This document shows positions 17,242-25,283 of a stretch of 64,000 nt of DNA, one piece after another (position 1 is the first letter of the stretch; the number at the start of each line of letters is the position of its first letter). The notes under the pieces are model-generated. The model worked only from the letters and a program-made list of their open reading frames with translations. It was not told the origin of the DNA and ran no database searches. Both the position numbers and the translations under genes were made by a program. The DNA is from Thermosphaera sp. (GTDB lineage: Archaea > Thermoproteota > Thermoprotei_A > Sulfolobales > Desulfurococcaceae): positions 558,290 through 622,289 of the forward strand of contig JAWBNK010000001.1 in the NCBI GenBank assembly GCA_038827615.1, in the 5' to 3' direction.

Positions 17242-18951
17242 GTGAGCGGAAAAATCCCTGGGTTTGTAGGGATATTAATATTAACTCTCACGATTCTTTC
17301 AACACAACTGACCATTGTTAGTAGTGAGTGGCCATGGGGGCAGGCAAGCGAACCATATCCATGGCTTGACTATCTGAAAGGTTTGACCACTGAAAGAGGC
17401 ATCGTGTTGAGAGTAATCACACGTCATGAGCAATCAATCTTATCGCTCACTAAGTCACAGTTCCTGAGTAGCAGAGTAGCCCAAGAACTTGGTATAAGTG
17501 ATATACAGTTCCTTTATGTTGCTGCCGAATCGTGGCCTGATTATATTGAAAGGGCAAAAAGCTTGGGAACACCGATCGACGTGGCATGGGGAGGAGGGCC
17601 AACCCTCTTCAACAACATGTATACTATGGGTTATCTTCAAAGCATTAATTACACAATACATCCATCTCACTATGCCATACTGTACGAATTATCAAAGATA
17701 CCATCAAGAATAGCGGGTGCCGAGTCTTACATAGTTGACTCGGAAGGAAACATAGTGTGGATAGGGGCAAGCGTAAGTAGCTTTGGTTTTACGGTAAACA
17801 AGGATGTCCTAAACCGGTATCAAGTACCTATACCGAGAAAATGGGCCGATCTTGCATCTCCAGAATACGCGAAATTCCTTCCTGACGCTCACATCATAGG
17901 GACTGCAGATCCGACGATGAGTACCAGCAATACTAGAATTTTCGAAATCATACTACAAGCTAAGGGATGGGAAGAGGGGTGGAAAATCTTAACTCTTCTA
18001 GCGGCTAACGCTATAATATACTCAGGGAGTGGCGACGTAAGAGATGCTGTAATCAGAGGAGAGATCGGTGTAGGGACAACTATAGACTTTTACGGATATA
18101 TGGCCATGAACACTAATCCATCGTGTGAATACGTTATCCCTGCTAATGAGTCCATCGTTAACGCAGATCCCATAGCTTTACTTAAAGACTCGAGATATCC
18201 TGTTCATGCAGCCGCGTTTGTAGCTTGGGTTCTCAGCGAATATGGTGGTCAACAAATATGGTTAGATAATGATATAAACAGACTGCCGATAAATCCCAAT
18301 GTTTTCAACACTCCGGCAGGTCAACAGAGGCAAGACCTATACCAAGCCCTTCAGAACATACAGCAGGCGGGTGGCATAATTTTCAATGAAACCCTCTCTG
18401 CTAAATGGGTTGATTCTGTAGTTAACTATTTCAAAGCCACTCTCGTTAACGCTCACGGAGATCTTACGCCTGTTTGGGGTCAGATAGCCAGTGCCTATTT
18501 GCAAGGAAGGATTTCAAAGGAATGGTTTGATTACCTAGTATGGTACATATCCAAGCCCCTGGAGTTCACTGACCCATTAACTAACAATACCGTTACTTTC
18601 ACCGTAGACTACGCAATAGCAATAAATCCGTATATGTCTCAAGCAGCCATTCAAGGAACTCTTAGGAGAATGTGGGAGGACCTTGCAAGACAGAGGTATC
18701 GAGAAGCTTTAGACCTACTCCAGCAGGCATTGAGTGGTGCGCCTGTACCTACGACAACTACGCCAACGACTACCCCTTCCCCAACGGAAACAACTCCAAC
18801 TACGATAATTGAGACTACTACGACAACTACGCCAACGACTCCAGCAACTCAGCAACAAGCAGGGGAAGGTTTCTCAGTACCGGTAAGTCTAGTGATTTTA
18901 GTGGTTGTTATCGGATTAGTAATAGTCTACTTCTTCCTTAAGAAGAGATAA
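17242..18951 (+). CDS. ABC transporter substrate-binding protein, Fe/thiamine/phosphonate type, membrane-tethered
   Basis: A 569-residue extracellular solute-binding protein of the family-1 group that includes iron(III), thiamine and 2-aminoethylphosphonate binders. Seen: signal peptide (~6-28), AWGGGPTLFNNM (~100), a hinge strand FGFTVNKDVL, STSNTRIFEI and GSGDVRDAVIRGEIGVG (~265), then an unusual extra helical segment (~380-500), a Thr/Pro linker with an exact duplication and a C-terminal membrane helix ending KKR. Being tethered rather than lipid-anchored is usual in crenarchaea. GTG 17242 is preferred (GGTG-ATAAA-GTG); ATG 17227 would add five charged residues. Permease and ATPase follow, completing the importer. 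Confidence 0.88.
   Translation: MSGKIPGFVGILILTLTILSTQLTIVSSEWPWGQASEPYPWLDYLKGLTTERGIVLRVITRHEQSILSLTKSQFLSSRVAQELGISDIQFLYVAAESWPDYIERAKSLGTPIDVAWGGGPTLFNNMYTMGYLQSINYTIHPSHYAILYELSKIPSRIAGAESYIVDSEGNIVWIGASVSSFGFTVNKDVLNRYQVPIPRKWADLASPEYAKFLPDAHIIGTADPTMSTSNTRIFEIILQAKGWEEGWKILTLLAANAIIYSGSGDVRDAVIRGEIGVGTTIDFYGYMAMNTNPSCEYVIPANESIVNADPIALLKDSRYPVHAAAFVAWVLSEYGGQQIWLDNDINRLPINPNVFNTPAGQQRQDLYQALQNIQQAGGIIFNETLSAKWVDSVVNYFKATLVNAHGDLTPVWGQIASAYLQGRISKEWFDYLVWYISKPLEFTDPLTNNTVTFTVDYAIAINPYMSQAAIQGTLRRMWEDLARQRYREALDLLQQALSGAPVPTTTTPTTTPSPTETTPTTIIETTTTTTPTTPATQQQAGEGFSVPVSLVILVVVIGLVIVYFFLKKR
18750..18840 (+). repeat. Exact 22-bp direct repeat in the linker of the binding protein
   Basis: The same 22 bases (beginning tacgacaactacg) occur at 18750-18771 and 18819-18840, 69 bases apart, i.e. 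23 codons, so the frame is kept. It encodes a Thr/Pro linker and suggests that the stalk grew by in-frame duplication. Confidence 0.85.
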
Positions 18952-18998
18952 AATTTAATTATCTTTTTTAAAATCCATTATTGGTAAGGTTGATATTG

Positions 18999-21272
18999 AT
19001 GAGAGGAGCAAGACTATTAGATGTCTTTATATGGGGGCTTATCCTAGGAGTGGTTTACATAACACTCCCCGACTTAAACCTCCCTCAAACAGACCGTTTC
19101 ATTGTAGAAACGGCTTTATGGGTAATAGCTTTCGCTCTCGGCCCTTTATTTCTTCATCAGGGATTCGATTTCAGAAGAATTAAATTCAGTTCCTCCCTAA
19201 GTTTTCTATCTGTGGCAGGTTTCCTCTACATTTTCTTCATACTTGTATTATCGATTTCGGGCATTCCCTCCGCGCTCGCTTTAGGGATAACCCCATTCGT
19301 TTCTCTTTCCTTTTCCGGGTTCATTTACGAGAGATTGAAAAGGAGAATTATATCGATCGAGATAAGAAGGGAGAGGTCTTATGGCGTAACCAGAAGGATT
19401 AAATCAACGATTGCTCAACTTGATAGGACGATGTGGGTTTTCCTATTGTTCGGATTTACTTATTTGACGTTATTCCTACTGGTGCCCATATTATCCGTTT
19501 TAATTTATGCATTCACACCACCTGTTGGTGGCGAGTGGTGGAGCAATTTTGAAACGATTCTGAGAGGGCATTTAAGGCCCCAGTACCCAACTTTAACTTA
19601 TGTTAATTTAAACCCCTTAGATCAAAACCCTGTCAGAGTTATTGAGCCCTTGAAGCTTGTAATATTGAAAGGAGTAGACTATGGATCATTAATCAATAGC
19701 CTTCTTGTTTCTGCCATAGTCACCATAATCGCAACCATCCTAGGTACAATAGTAGCATTCGTCCTCGCTAGATATGATTTCAAAGGGAAAATGTTTCTGA
19801 GAATCCTTGCGATGGTCCCATTATTTGTAACCCCATTCGTGAACGCCTACGTGATCAGGTTATTATGGGGGGAAGGTGGCCCTATATCTCAACTTTACCG
19901 GGCAATAACGGGGTATACGTTGAGGGTCGAAGGATTGGCCGGAGTCATCATTTCGCAGATTATGACTTTCTATCCAATAGTATATTTGAACGCCTACGCT
20001 AGCTTCATTAATGTAGATCCTTCAACCGAAGAACAGGCTGAAAACCTTGGTGCTAAAGGTTTAAAACTCTTTTTGAATGTAACTCTTCCATTGGCTCTTC
20101 CAGGTATAGTCGCGGGATCAATTATCGTCTTCATCTTTAGTCTTGAAGACCTAGCTGCACCAATAGTTTTCAACTACAAGAATTTGATAAGTTACCAAAT
20201 TTATGATGGCATAGTTAATGCAAGAGGGGCGGTCTCACCGGAGAAAGCTGCTTTGGGATTGATTCTACTCTTCATATCCCTCACCGGTTTCGTAGCAATA
20301 AGGAATTACGTGGGTATGAGGACGTACGCAATGATTAGTAGGGGAGGGAGATGGCAAAAGAGAGAACATAAGCTGGGAGTCCTCGGAAAACTTGCAGTAT
20401 ATCTAGGCGTCTTTCCACTAGTTCTGTATACTGCTTTTCCTCAAATCGGCGTGGTTCTCATGTCGCTTAATATTCTACAGCCTTACACTAGAGTGGAGCA
20501 GGGTCAGGTTCAGGGACTCGTTATCCAAATTCCGTCTTCCATGTATGATTTGACAATCTACATGAGCAGGGCGTTAACCGATCCTAACATATTGAATTAT
20601 CTAAAGAACACTTTTCTTTACGCATCAGTATCTGTGGTTATTGCCGTGATACTGGCTGTAAGCGTTGGGTACAGTGTGAGCAGACTTAAAATAAAATGGT
20701 TGAGCAACTTACTAGACTCGTTGGCGACAGCACCACTGGCGATTCCCGGATTGGTCGTAGCCCTAGGCTATTACATTCTATTCTCGCATCTGGGAGAGTT
20801 AAACCCAGCATTGCTCGGTTTCCTTCACCCCGCTAACCCAGGGTTCCAGGCATGGATTGTATTCATAATAGCGTTCAGCGTGCGCAGGCTTCCGTACGTC
20901 GTGAGATCGGTGTTTGCAGGTTTCCAGCAGGTCCATGAAAACCTCGAAGAAGCTGCCATGAATCTTGGGGCATCAAGAATGAAAGTTGTATTTGGAGTCA
21001 TATTTCCATTTATAATTGGATACGTTATGAGCGGCGCGCTACTAGGCTTTATCTACATGTCTACCGAGGTAAGCACAAGTATAACCTTTGGCGGAATAAA
21101 CGAAGCTCAAGCTCCCCTCACATACTATATGAGGCAGTATTACAGTGGCGGAGCTGGCATTGGACCCCAAGTAACTGCCGCCATGGGCACTATCCTCATA
21201 TTCCTTCAACTCATTGCGGTTTTAATAGTTGTATATGTATTTAAGCAAAAATACGCATTCATAGGTGCTTAA
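18999..21272 (+). CDS. ABC transporter permease, two fused MetI-type domains (FbpB-like)
   Basis: A 757-residue integral membrane protein. After a helical N-terminal region of about four segments come two permease domains, each with its EAA loop that docks to the ATPase: EEQAENLGAKG (~345) and EEAAMNLGASR (~650). Fused duplicated permeases are typical of the iron(III)/thiamine importer class, in agreement with the binding protein just upstream (47-base gap) and ATPase just downstream (overlapping Shine-Dalgarno region). The extra N-terminal ~110 residues are unusual for FbpB. Start ATG 18999 is chosen with AAGGTTG ahead of it; TTG 18981 and TTG 18990 are alternatives in frame. Confidence 0.9.
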   Translation: MRGARLLDVFIWGLILGVVYITLPDLNLPQTDRFIVETALWVIAFALGPLFLHQGFDFRRIKFSSSLSFLSVAGFLYIFFILVLSISGIPSALALGITPFVSLSFSGFIYERLKRRIISIEIRRERSYGVTRRIKSTIAQLDRTMWVFLLFGFTYLTLFLLVPILSVLIYAFTPPVGGEWWSNFETILRGHLRPQYPTLTYVNLNPLDQNPVRVIEPLKLVILKGVDYGSLINSLLVSAIVTIIATILGTIVAFVLARYDFKGKMFLRILAMVPLFVTPFVNAYVIRLLWGEGGPISQLYRAITGYTLRVEGLAGVIISQIMTFYPIVYLNAYASFINVDPSTEEQAENLGAKGLKLFLNVTLPLALPGIVAGSIIVFIFSLEDLAAPIVFNYKNLISYQIYDGIVNARGAVSPEKAALGLILLFISLTGFVAIRNYVGMRTYAMISRGGRWQKREHKLGVLGKLAVYLGVFPLVLYTAFPQIGVVLMSLNILQPYTRVEQGQVQGLVIQIPSSMYDLTIYMSRALTDPNILNYLKNTFLYASVSVVIAVILAVSVGYSVSRLKIKWLSNLLDSLATAPLAIPGLVVALGYYILFSHLGELNPALLGFLHPANPGFQAWIVFIIAFSVRRLPYVVRSVFAGFQQVHENLEEAAMNLGASRMKVVFGVIFPFIIGYVMSGALLGFIYMSTEVSTSITFGGINEAQAPLTYYMRQYYSGGAGIGPQVTAAMGTILIFLQLIAVLIVVYVFKQKYAFIGA

Positions 21273-21282
21273 GGGGAGAGGT

Positions 21283-22368
21283 TTGACCAGGGTTCGACTC
21301 GAAAAAATAACCAAAACCTACGCAAACGTCATCGCGGTTGACGATCTCTCACTGACTATTGAGAAAGGGGAACTATTCACTTTCTTGGGTCCTAGTGGAT
21401 GCGGTAAAACAACTACGTTAAGGATTATCGCAGGATTTGAGATACCAGATTCTGGAAGATTATACTTTGACGACGAAGACGTCACTTTTCAGAAACCATA
21501 CAAAAGAAACACAGCTATGGTTTTTCAAAACTATGCCTTATGGCCCCACATGACAGTATTCGAAAACGTTGCTTATGGATTGAAAATTAAGAAGAAACAA
21601 CTGGGACTTTCAGACGATGATATAAAGAAAATGGTGTTAGAGGCGCTAGAGCTCGTAAAGTTAGCGGGATTAGAGGATAGATACCCGCTTCAACTAAGTG
21701 GGGGACAGCAACAGAGGGTTGCTCTTGCCAGGGCATTAGTGGTGAAGCCTCGGGTACTCCTTCTTGACGAGCCCTTAAGTAACCTGGATGCTAAACTTCG
21801 AATAGAGATGAGGGAGGAGATAAAGAGGATTCAAAAGAAACTTGGGATTACAACTATATACGTTACACATGATCAATTGGAGGCATTGAGCATTAGTGAT
21901 AGAATTGGAATAATGAATAAGGGACGCTTAGTCCAGGTTGGGTCGCCTCAAGAATTGTATTTCAAGCCCAAGAACGTCTTTGTGGCTGATTTCCTAGGGA
22001 GAAGCAGTATTTACTATGGAGAACTGATATCTAAGAATAAAGAATACGTCTCGGTAAGGCTTGAGGGCACCGACATAATAATAGAGGGAACCACGCCGTT
22101 CGAGGGCCTGCCTAACAAGGTTGCAGTTGTAATCCGCCCGGAGGTGATTAGGCTCGCTACATCCGAGTCATTGGGCCGTGAGAATATTGTTAAAGGAGTT
22201 GTTGATTTCGCTATGTTTATGGGCGAGAAGATTGAAAGTCGTGTGAAACTAGGAGAGCTATCGCTTCTCGTTTACTTCCCGAATACAATGTCCATTAGAG
22301 TAGGGGAAGAGGTACTCCTTCAGATACCTCGGGAACACGCTATTGTAGTACCTCCTGTCTACGAGTGA
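21283..22368 (+). CDS. ABC transporter ATP-binding protein (FbpC/MalK class)
   Basis: A 361-residue ATPase that powers the importer encoded just upstream. All motifs are intact: Walker A GPSGCGKTT, Q-loop VFQNYALWP, signature LSGGQQQR, Walker B VLLLDEPLSNLD and switch VTHDQ. The last ~120 residues form the TOBE-type regulatory/oligosaccharide-binding-fold domain usual in this class. TTG 21283 is chosen because AAGGGGAGAGG sits directly upstream; the GTG at 21265 overlaps the permease stop and lacks its own site. The following convergent gene ends ten bases away. Confidence 0.95.
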   Translation: MTRVRLEKITKTYANVIAVDDLSLTIEKGELFTFLGPSGCGKTTTLRIIAGFEIPDSGRLYFDDEDVTFQKPYKRNTAMVFQNYALWPHMTVFENVAYGLKIKKKQLGLSDDDIKKMVLEALELVKLAGLEDRYPLQLSGGQQQRVALARALVVKPRVLLLDEPLSNLDAKLRIEMREEIKRIQKKLGITTIYVTHDQLEALSISDRIGIMNKGRLVQVGSPQELYFKPKNVFVADFLGRSSIYYGELISKNKEYVSVRLEGTDIIIEGTTPFEGLPNKVAVVIRPEVIRLATSESLGRENIVKGVVDFAMFMGEKIESRVKLGELSLLVYFPNTMSIRVGEEVLLQIPREHAIVVPPVYE

Positions 22369-22378
22369 GTCATCAATC

Positions 22379-22966
22379 CTATTTCTCCATGGGATAAACG
22401 AACCATCTATCCTTCTTTTCCAGCACGTAAGTAGTGTGCTTGAGAACATCCTGTGAAACGTATATGATGCTTGCTCTAAGGACGTTCTTCTCGATATCCA
22501 TAACTATTAATGATGGAGGGCCTGACTCTAGCTCACCACTCCACGCGCCTGTCGCTGAACCAGGATTTATTAATAGAACTTTCCCCGTCACATCGGTCCT
22601 AATGAAGGATAAGTGAGTATGACCTGAAGCAAGTAAATCTACTCCTAATCCTAATCCTATTCTCGCTAATCCATCGATATTTCCTCTCGGATATATTCCA
22701 TGTCCGTGGTACACACCAAGAGTGACTTCTTCTATGACTATTTTCTCGTGTAATGGAAGGGGAAGATAATCCATGTTTCCTCTGACTAATACTACTCTCT
22801 CTCCTAGGTTTTCAACCCATGATCTAACCTCGGGAGAAGTTAGATCACCCGTAAATATGACGTAATCCCAGTATTCTCTTTCGATGAGATTGGAGAGATT
22901 TTGCGGAACTCTGCGAGCTCTGTCTGGTATATGAGTGTCACCGAGGACCAAAACCCTGTTCAACAT
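22379..22966 (-). CDS. YfcE/MJ0936-type metallophosphoesterase
   Basis: A 195-residue cytosolic phosphodiesterase fold with the compact motif set: LGDTHIPD, FTGDLTS, VRGNMDYLP, VYHGHGIYP and SGHTHLSF. Relatives from Methanocaldococcus and E. coli hydrolyse model phosphodiesters with divalent metals; the cellular substrate is unknown. Start ATG 22966 or TTG 22963; GGTGG immediately upstream favours either closely spaced. Its ribosome-binding region abuts the D box of a predicted C/D box sRNA on the same strand, so leader and sRNA may share transcripts. Confidence 0.88.
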   Translation of the reverse strand: MLNRVLVLGDTHIPDRARRVPQNLSNLIEREYWDYVIFTGDLTSPEVRSWVENLGERVVLVRGNMDYLPLPLHEKIVIEEVTLGVYHGHGIYPRGNIDGLARIGLGLGVDLLASGHTHLSFIRTDVTGKVLLINPGSATGAWSGELESGPPSLIVMDIEKNVLRASIIYVSQDVLKHTTYVLEKKDRWFVYPMEK

Positions 22967-22971
22967 ACCAC

Positions 22972-23026
22972 CATCAGCTGGGTATGTTTAAATCACCGAT
23001 CTGTCCGGGAGTAACTCATCATCGAT
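22972..23026 (-). ncRNA. Predicted C/D box guide sRNA (copy A)
   Basis: On the minus strand: C box ATGATGA (23022-23016), 12-nt guide GTTACTCCCGGA, D' box CAGA (23003-23000), 3-nt spacer, C' box GTGATTT (22996-22990), 12-nt guide AAACATACCCAG, D box CTGA (22977-22974). The spacing is that of archaeal C/D box sRNAs, which bind L7Ae, Nop5 and fibrillarin to direct 2'-O-methylation five bases upstream of D or D'. By that rule the targets would read TCCGGGAGTAAC (fifth base G) and CTGGGTATGTTT (fifth base G). A TATA-like stretch at 23051-23062, inside the 3' end of the kinase-like gene, would start transcription near 23028. Targets were not identified. Confidence 0.75.
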
Positions 23027-23047
23027 TATGTTATTAATCTTGTATCT

Positions 23048-23782
23048 CTAATAATATTTTATGTGGGCTTCTTTCCAGCTATTTAGAAATGCTTTGTTAA
23101 AGGGATATGGAATTAATATTAAGGTTATTGTTTTGAGACTTGGCTTTTCTAAAGCATCTATTATTTCACTGAGTCTAATCGCGCCCCCGGATGCGTAACC
23201 CTCAGCTAGCGCTTTGAAAATTTTTTTCAGATCCTTTCCACCATTCATGATCTGTTCTAATCCAAAGAAGACGATCGTTGATCCTAAGACAATCAAATCC
23301 CAAACATAATGTTGAATATTATCTGTTCTTATAGCTTGCTCCGAGTCTATTAAATAAATGGAGTCTCTGGATAAAATAAAATTCGAGATCTTACTGTCTC
23401 CTAGAGCCCACCCTTCTCCATGAAGCTGATTAAGGTGTGCTCCAAGCTTTAGAAATTCATCTTCATTATTAATTTTGGGGAAGGGTAATCCATCAACGTA
23501 TTCCCTGACCATTGAAAGGTTTAAGAAGTCGACAAGGTATAAAACTGGTTTTTTAAAGCTCTTGGATCCATCTTTATAGAAACATACTTCCCTCTCTAGT
23601 CTCTTGAAAGGTTGAAATGCAAACGGATATATGTTAATTGAGAGATTTGAGGCGTTAATCAACAGCCATTTTAAAATTCCTGTCTCTTTTTTATATTTTT
23701 TTACCACAAGTTTCTTGCCCTGGACCTCATGGATTTCTATTTGACTCGAGAATTCGTCGAGATATTCTAATATGCTTAGCAA
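23048..23782 (-). CDS. RIO/Bud32-like small protein-kinase-fold protein
   Basis: A 244-residue protein that resembles lipopolysaccharide-kinase/Bud32/RIO-type small kinases. Seen: candidate ATP-anchoring Lys in GKKLVVKKYKK (~23-31), hinge-like VREYVDGLP, catalytic-loop-like LHGEGWALGDSKISNFIL (Asp, Lys and Asn in the order DxKxxN, ~133) and metal-binding LIDSEQA (~147) in place of DFG. A kinase acting on protein or small molecule is inferred; the loop lacks the usual His. The C-terminal ~60 residues are helical and unplaced. The start TTG overlaps the end region of the DUF211 gene (6 bases apart), so the two are probably cotranscribed. Confidence 0.6.
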   Translation of the reverse strand: MLSILEYLDEFSSQIEIHEVQGKKLVVKKYKKETGILKWLLINASNLSINIYPFAFQPFKRLEREVCFYKDGSKSFKKPVLYLVDFLNLSMVREYVDGLPFPKINNEDEFLKLGAHLNQLHGEGWALGDSKISNFILSRDSIYLIDSEQAIRTDNIQHYVWDLIVLGSTIVFFGLEQIMNGGKDLKKIFKALAEGYASGGAIRLSEIIDALEKPSLKTITLILIPYPFNKAFLNSWKEAHIKYY

Positions 23783-23788
23783 ACCTCC

Positions 23789-24073
23789 TCACTCGAAAAG
23801 ATACGAAGGAGGTTCTATTATTCTTGTTCCTGCGGAGACTTGATCGACACTATGAATAACGCCGCCATGTTTCTCTAAAACCTCCCTAATTTCCTCGAAA
23901 CTTATGTTTTTCCCTTCTACGACGATTAATATATTTTGTGTGTCAACATCGACTTCTTTAACCGTTATATTTACCGCTTCAACCCCTTCTACCTTGCTTA
24001 GATGGAGTGACAATTCAATAATAGACTCGCCACGTACCGGATACAACACATCAAGTATTAGCCTACGTAACAC
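23789..24073 (-). CDS. DUF211 family protein (PF02680)
   Basis: A 94-residue ferredoxin-like archaeal protein matching DUF211: opening RRLILDVL, paired strands VEAVNITVKEVDVDTQNILIVVEG and the closing GGVIHSVDQVSAG segment. Relatives form oligomers in crystals and have no established function. GTG 24073 is taken as the start (GGTG-TGCAAG-GTG); the frame extends three codons further to 24082. It precedes the kinase-like gene with a 6-base gap, an arrangement suggesting a shared transcript. Confidence 0.82.
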   Translation of the reverse strand: MLRRLILDVLYPVRGESIIELSLHLSKVEGVEAVNITVKEVDVDTQNILIVVEGKNISFEEIREVLEKHGGVIHSVDQVSAGTRIIEPPSYLFE

Positions 24074-24137
24074 CTTGCACACCCCTTATAATCATTGTGG
24101 AACGAAAGTTATTAAACATGATTTGCCCAGGGGAGTC

Positions 24138-24178
24138 CCTCCTGCTCATTCTCCCTCAAGCGAGGGCGTTGCAGGAGG
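24138..24178. ncRNA. GC-rich nested hairpin, possible structured RNA
   Basis: In an AT-rich gap, an outer perfect 8-bp inverted repeat (CCTCCTGC at 24138-24145 with GCAGGAGG at 24171-24178) encloses an inner perfect 5-bp hairpin (CCCTC at 24153-24157, GAGGG at 24162-24166, loop AAGC). The two stems are separated by a 7/4 internal loop. High GC in an AT-rich hyperthermophile gap often marks stable RNA. TATA-like elements exist on both sides (agttattaaac near 24107 for plus; gcttatatacc near 24210 for minus), so the strand is undecided. It lacks recognisable C/D boxes and a convincing ACA tail. Confidence 0.4.
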
Positions 24179-24367
24179 CATATCATAGTATTACTTAGGT
24201 TTAACAGGTATATAAGCTAAGAATTTGAGAAAATTAAAAATAATTTTTTTGTATATTGAAGAAATTATTCATTGTTGCTTATAAATTTTATCCAAGTGGA
24301 TAAAATGTGGGAAAGAAGAGGTTATTTATTAGCTTTGAGAGAGAAAATTGAATAAAGGGGTTGATCA

Positions 24368-24670
24368 ATGTCCGTTGATGTTGCCGATAAGATCCTGAAA
24401 TACCCATCATCTCGAACATTTATTGTAGAGATACCGTTGAAATCGAAAAAAAGGGTAGTATCGCTGAGAATCGACGAGGACGCTCTTGCAATAATCGATA
24501 AATTCGTTGCCAAGAAAGGAGTAGGTTCGCGAACACTACTGATAAGTAAGTTGATTGAAGCGCTCGCAGAGGGATTGAAAGAAAACCCAGAGAATATTGA
24601 TAAAGTAGCCTTATCGATAAGGAGTCGAAGCGGAAAAGACTTTACTGCCTATATTTCCTTGAATTCCTAG
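24368..24670 (+). CDS. Small ribbon-helix-helix-like DNA-binding protein
   Basis: A 100-residue protein. Residues ~30-65 (VVSLRIDEDALAIIDKFV, then two helices with SRTLLISKLIEALAEGL) fit the ribbon-helix-helix pattern: a short basic strand followed by two helices, as in CopG/Arc regulators. The flanks are not assigned. Start ATG after GGGGTTGATCA. It converges with, and overlaps by four bases, a winged-helix gene on the other strand; both are small and the gap upstream has no other gene. Targets and ligand are unknown. Confidence 0.6.
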   Translation: MSVDVADKILKYPSSRTFIVEIPLKSKKRVVSLRIDEDALAIIDKFVAKKGVGSRTLLISKLIEALAEGLKENPENIDKVALSIRSRSGKDFTAYISLNS

Positions 24671-25044
24671 GCCTTTCCCAATCTTATCATTTCTACAATT
24701 ATCCTAGCTATGTCGGCTGGAATGCTTATTTGATGAGCTACTTGTTCAATATTAAACTCGTAGCCAAATTTCTCCACGTAACGTTTCAAAGCAGATACAG
24801 GTTCTAGATAGAAAATTCTTCTTCCTTCCCTCTCTTTCCCTATAATGCCTATTTTATTTAGTTGAGCCAAATACCTAGATTCGATAGTTCTCGGCCTTTT
24901 TGTATACCTTGCTACATCATCAGCTGTGGCCCTCTTCAATGTTATTACGGCTTCTAGGCTCCGCATTAACGTTGGTGTTAGAAAAATGTTCTTTTTTATT
25001 AGAAATCGAATGTCATATATGCTGCAATATTCGATTTCACTCAT
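24667..25044 (-). CDS. Winged-helix transcription regulator, ArsR-like
   Basis: A 125-residue protein with an N-terminal ~35 residues of unclear role, then a winged helix-turn-helix (~38-95: LTPTLMRSLEAVITLKRATADD, ARYTKRPRTIESRYLAQL as recognition helix, wing GKEREGRRIFYLEP) and a helical tail. It resembles ArsR/MarR-class regulators but has no metal-binding cysteine cluster (only one Cys, near the start). Start ATG after GGGGGATCGCA. A gene-free stretch of ~230 bases separates it from the DUF47 gene. Confidence 0.65.
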   Translation of the reverse strand: MSEIEYCSIYDIRFLIKKNIFLTPTLMRSLEAVITLKRATADDVARYTKRPRTIESRYLAQLNKIGIIGKEREGRRIFYLEPVSALKRYVEKFGYEFNIEQVAHQISIPADIARIIVEMIRLGKA

Positions 25045-25283
25045 TGCGATCCCCCTTCTACATTTATTAATTGATTAAACTATATTATAAATTTGCTTGC
25101 TGATAAATTATCTGAAACAGTGATAATGAACATGCATTCACTAAAAGTTACTTCAAAACAGAGAATTATCCCAATACTATGTAAACTACTGAGCATTTAT
25201 GATAAATATAAACGGATTTTTAAGTAGTATTGCCTCAAAGTTATAATTGAGCATTACGATTAATATTAGAAAAGGTGCTTGGC
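25045..25283. other. AT-rich divergent promoter region
   Basis: About 240 bases without a gene between the winged-helix regulator (minus) and the DUF47 gene (plus). It is very AT-rich with several TATA-like runs; I see no repeats, RNA boxes or terminators beyond that. Confidence 0.4.

Noticed and set aside
24103-24108. Reverse complement of the ACTTTC damage hexamer upstream of DUF211
   Set aside because: Expected by chance tens of times in 64 kb; no repair gene follows.
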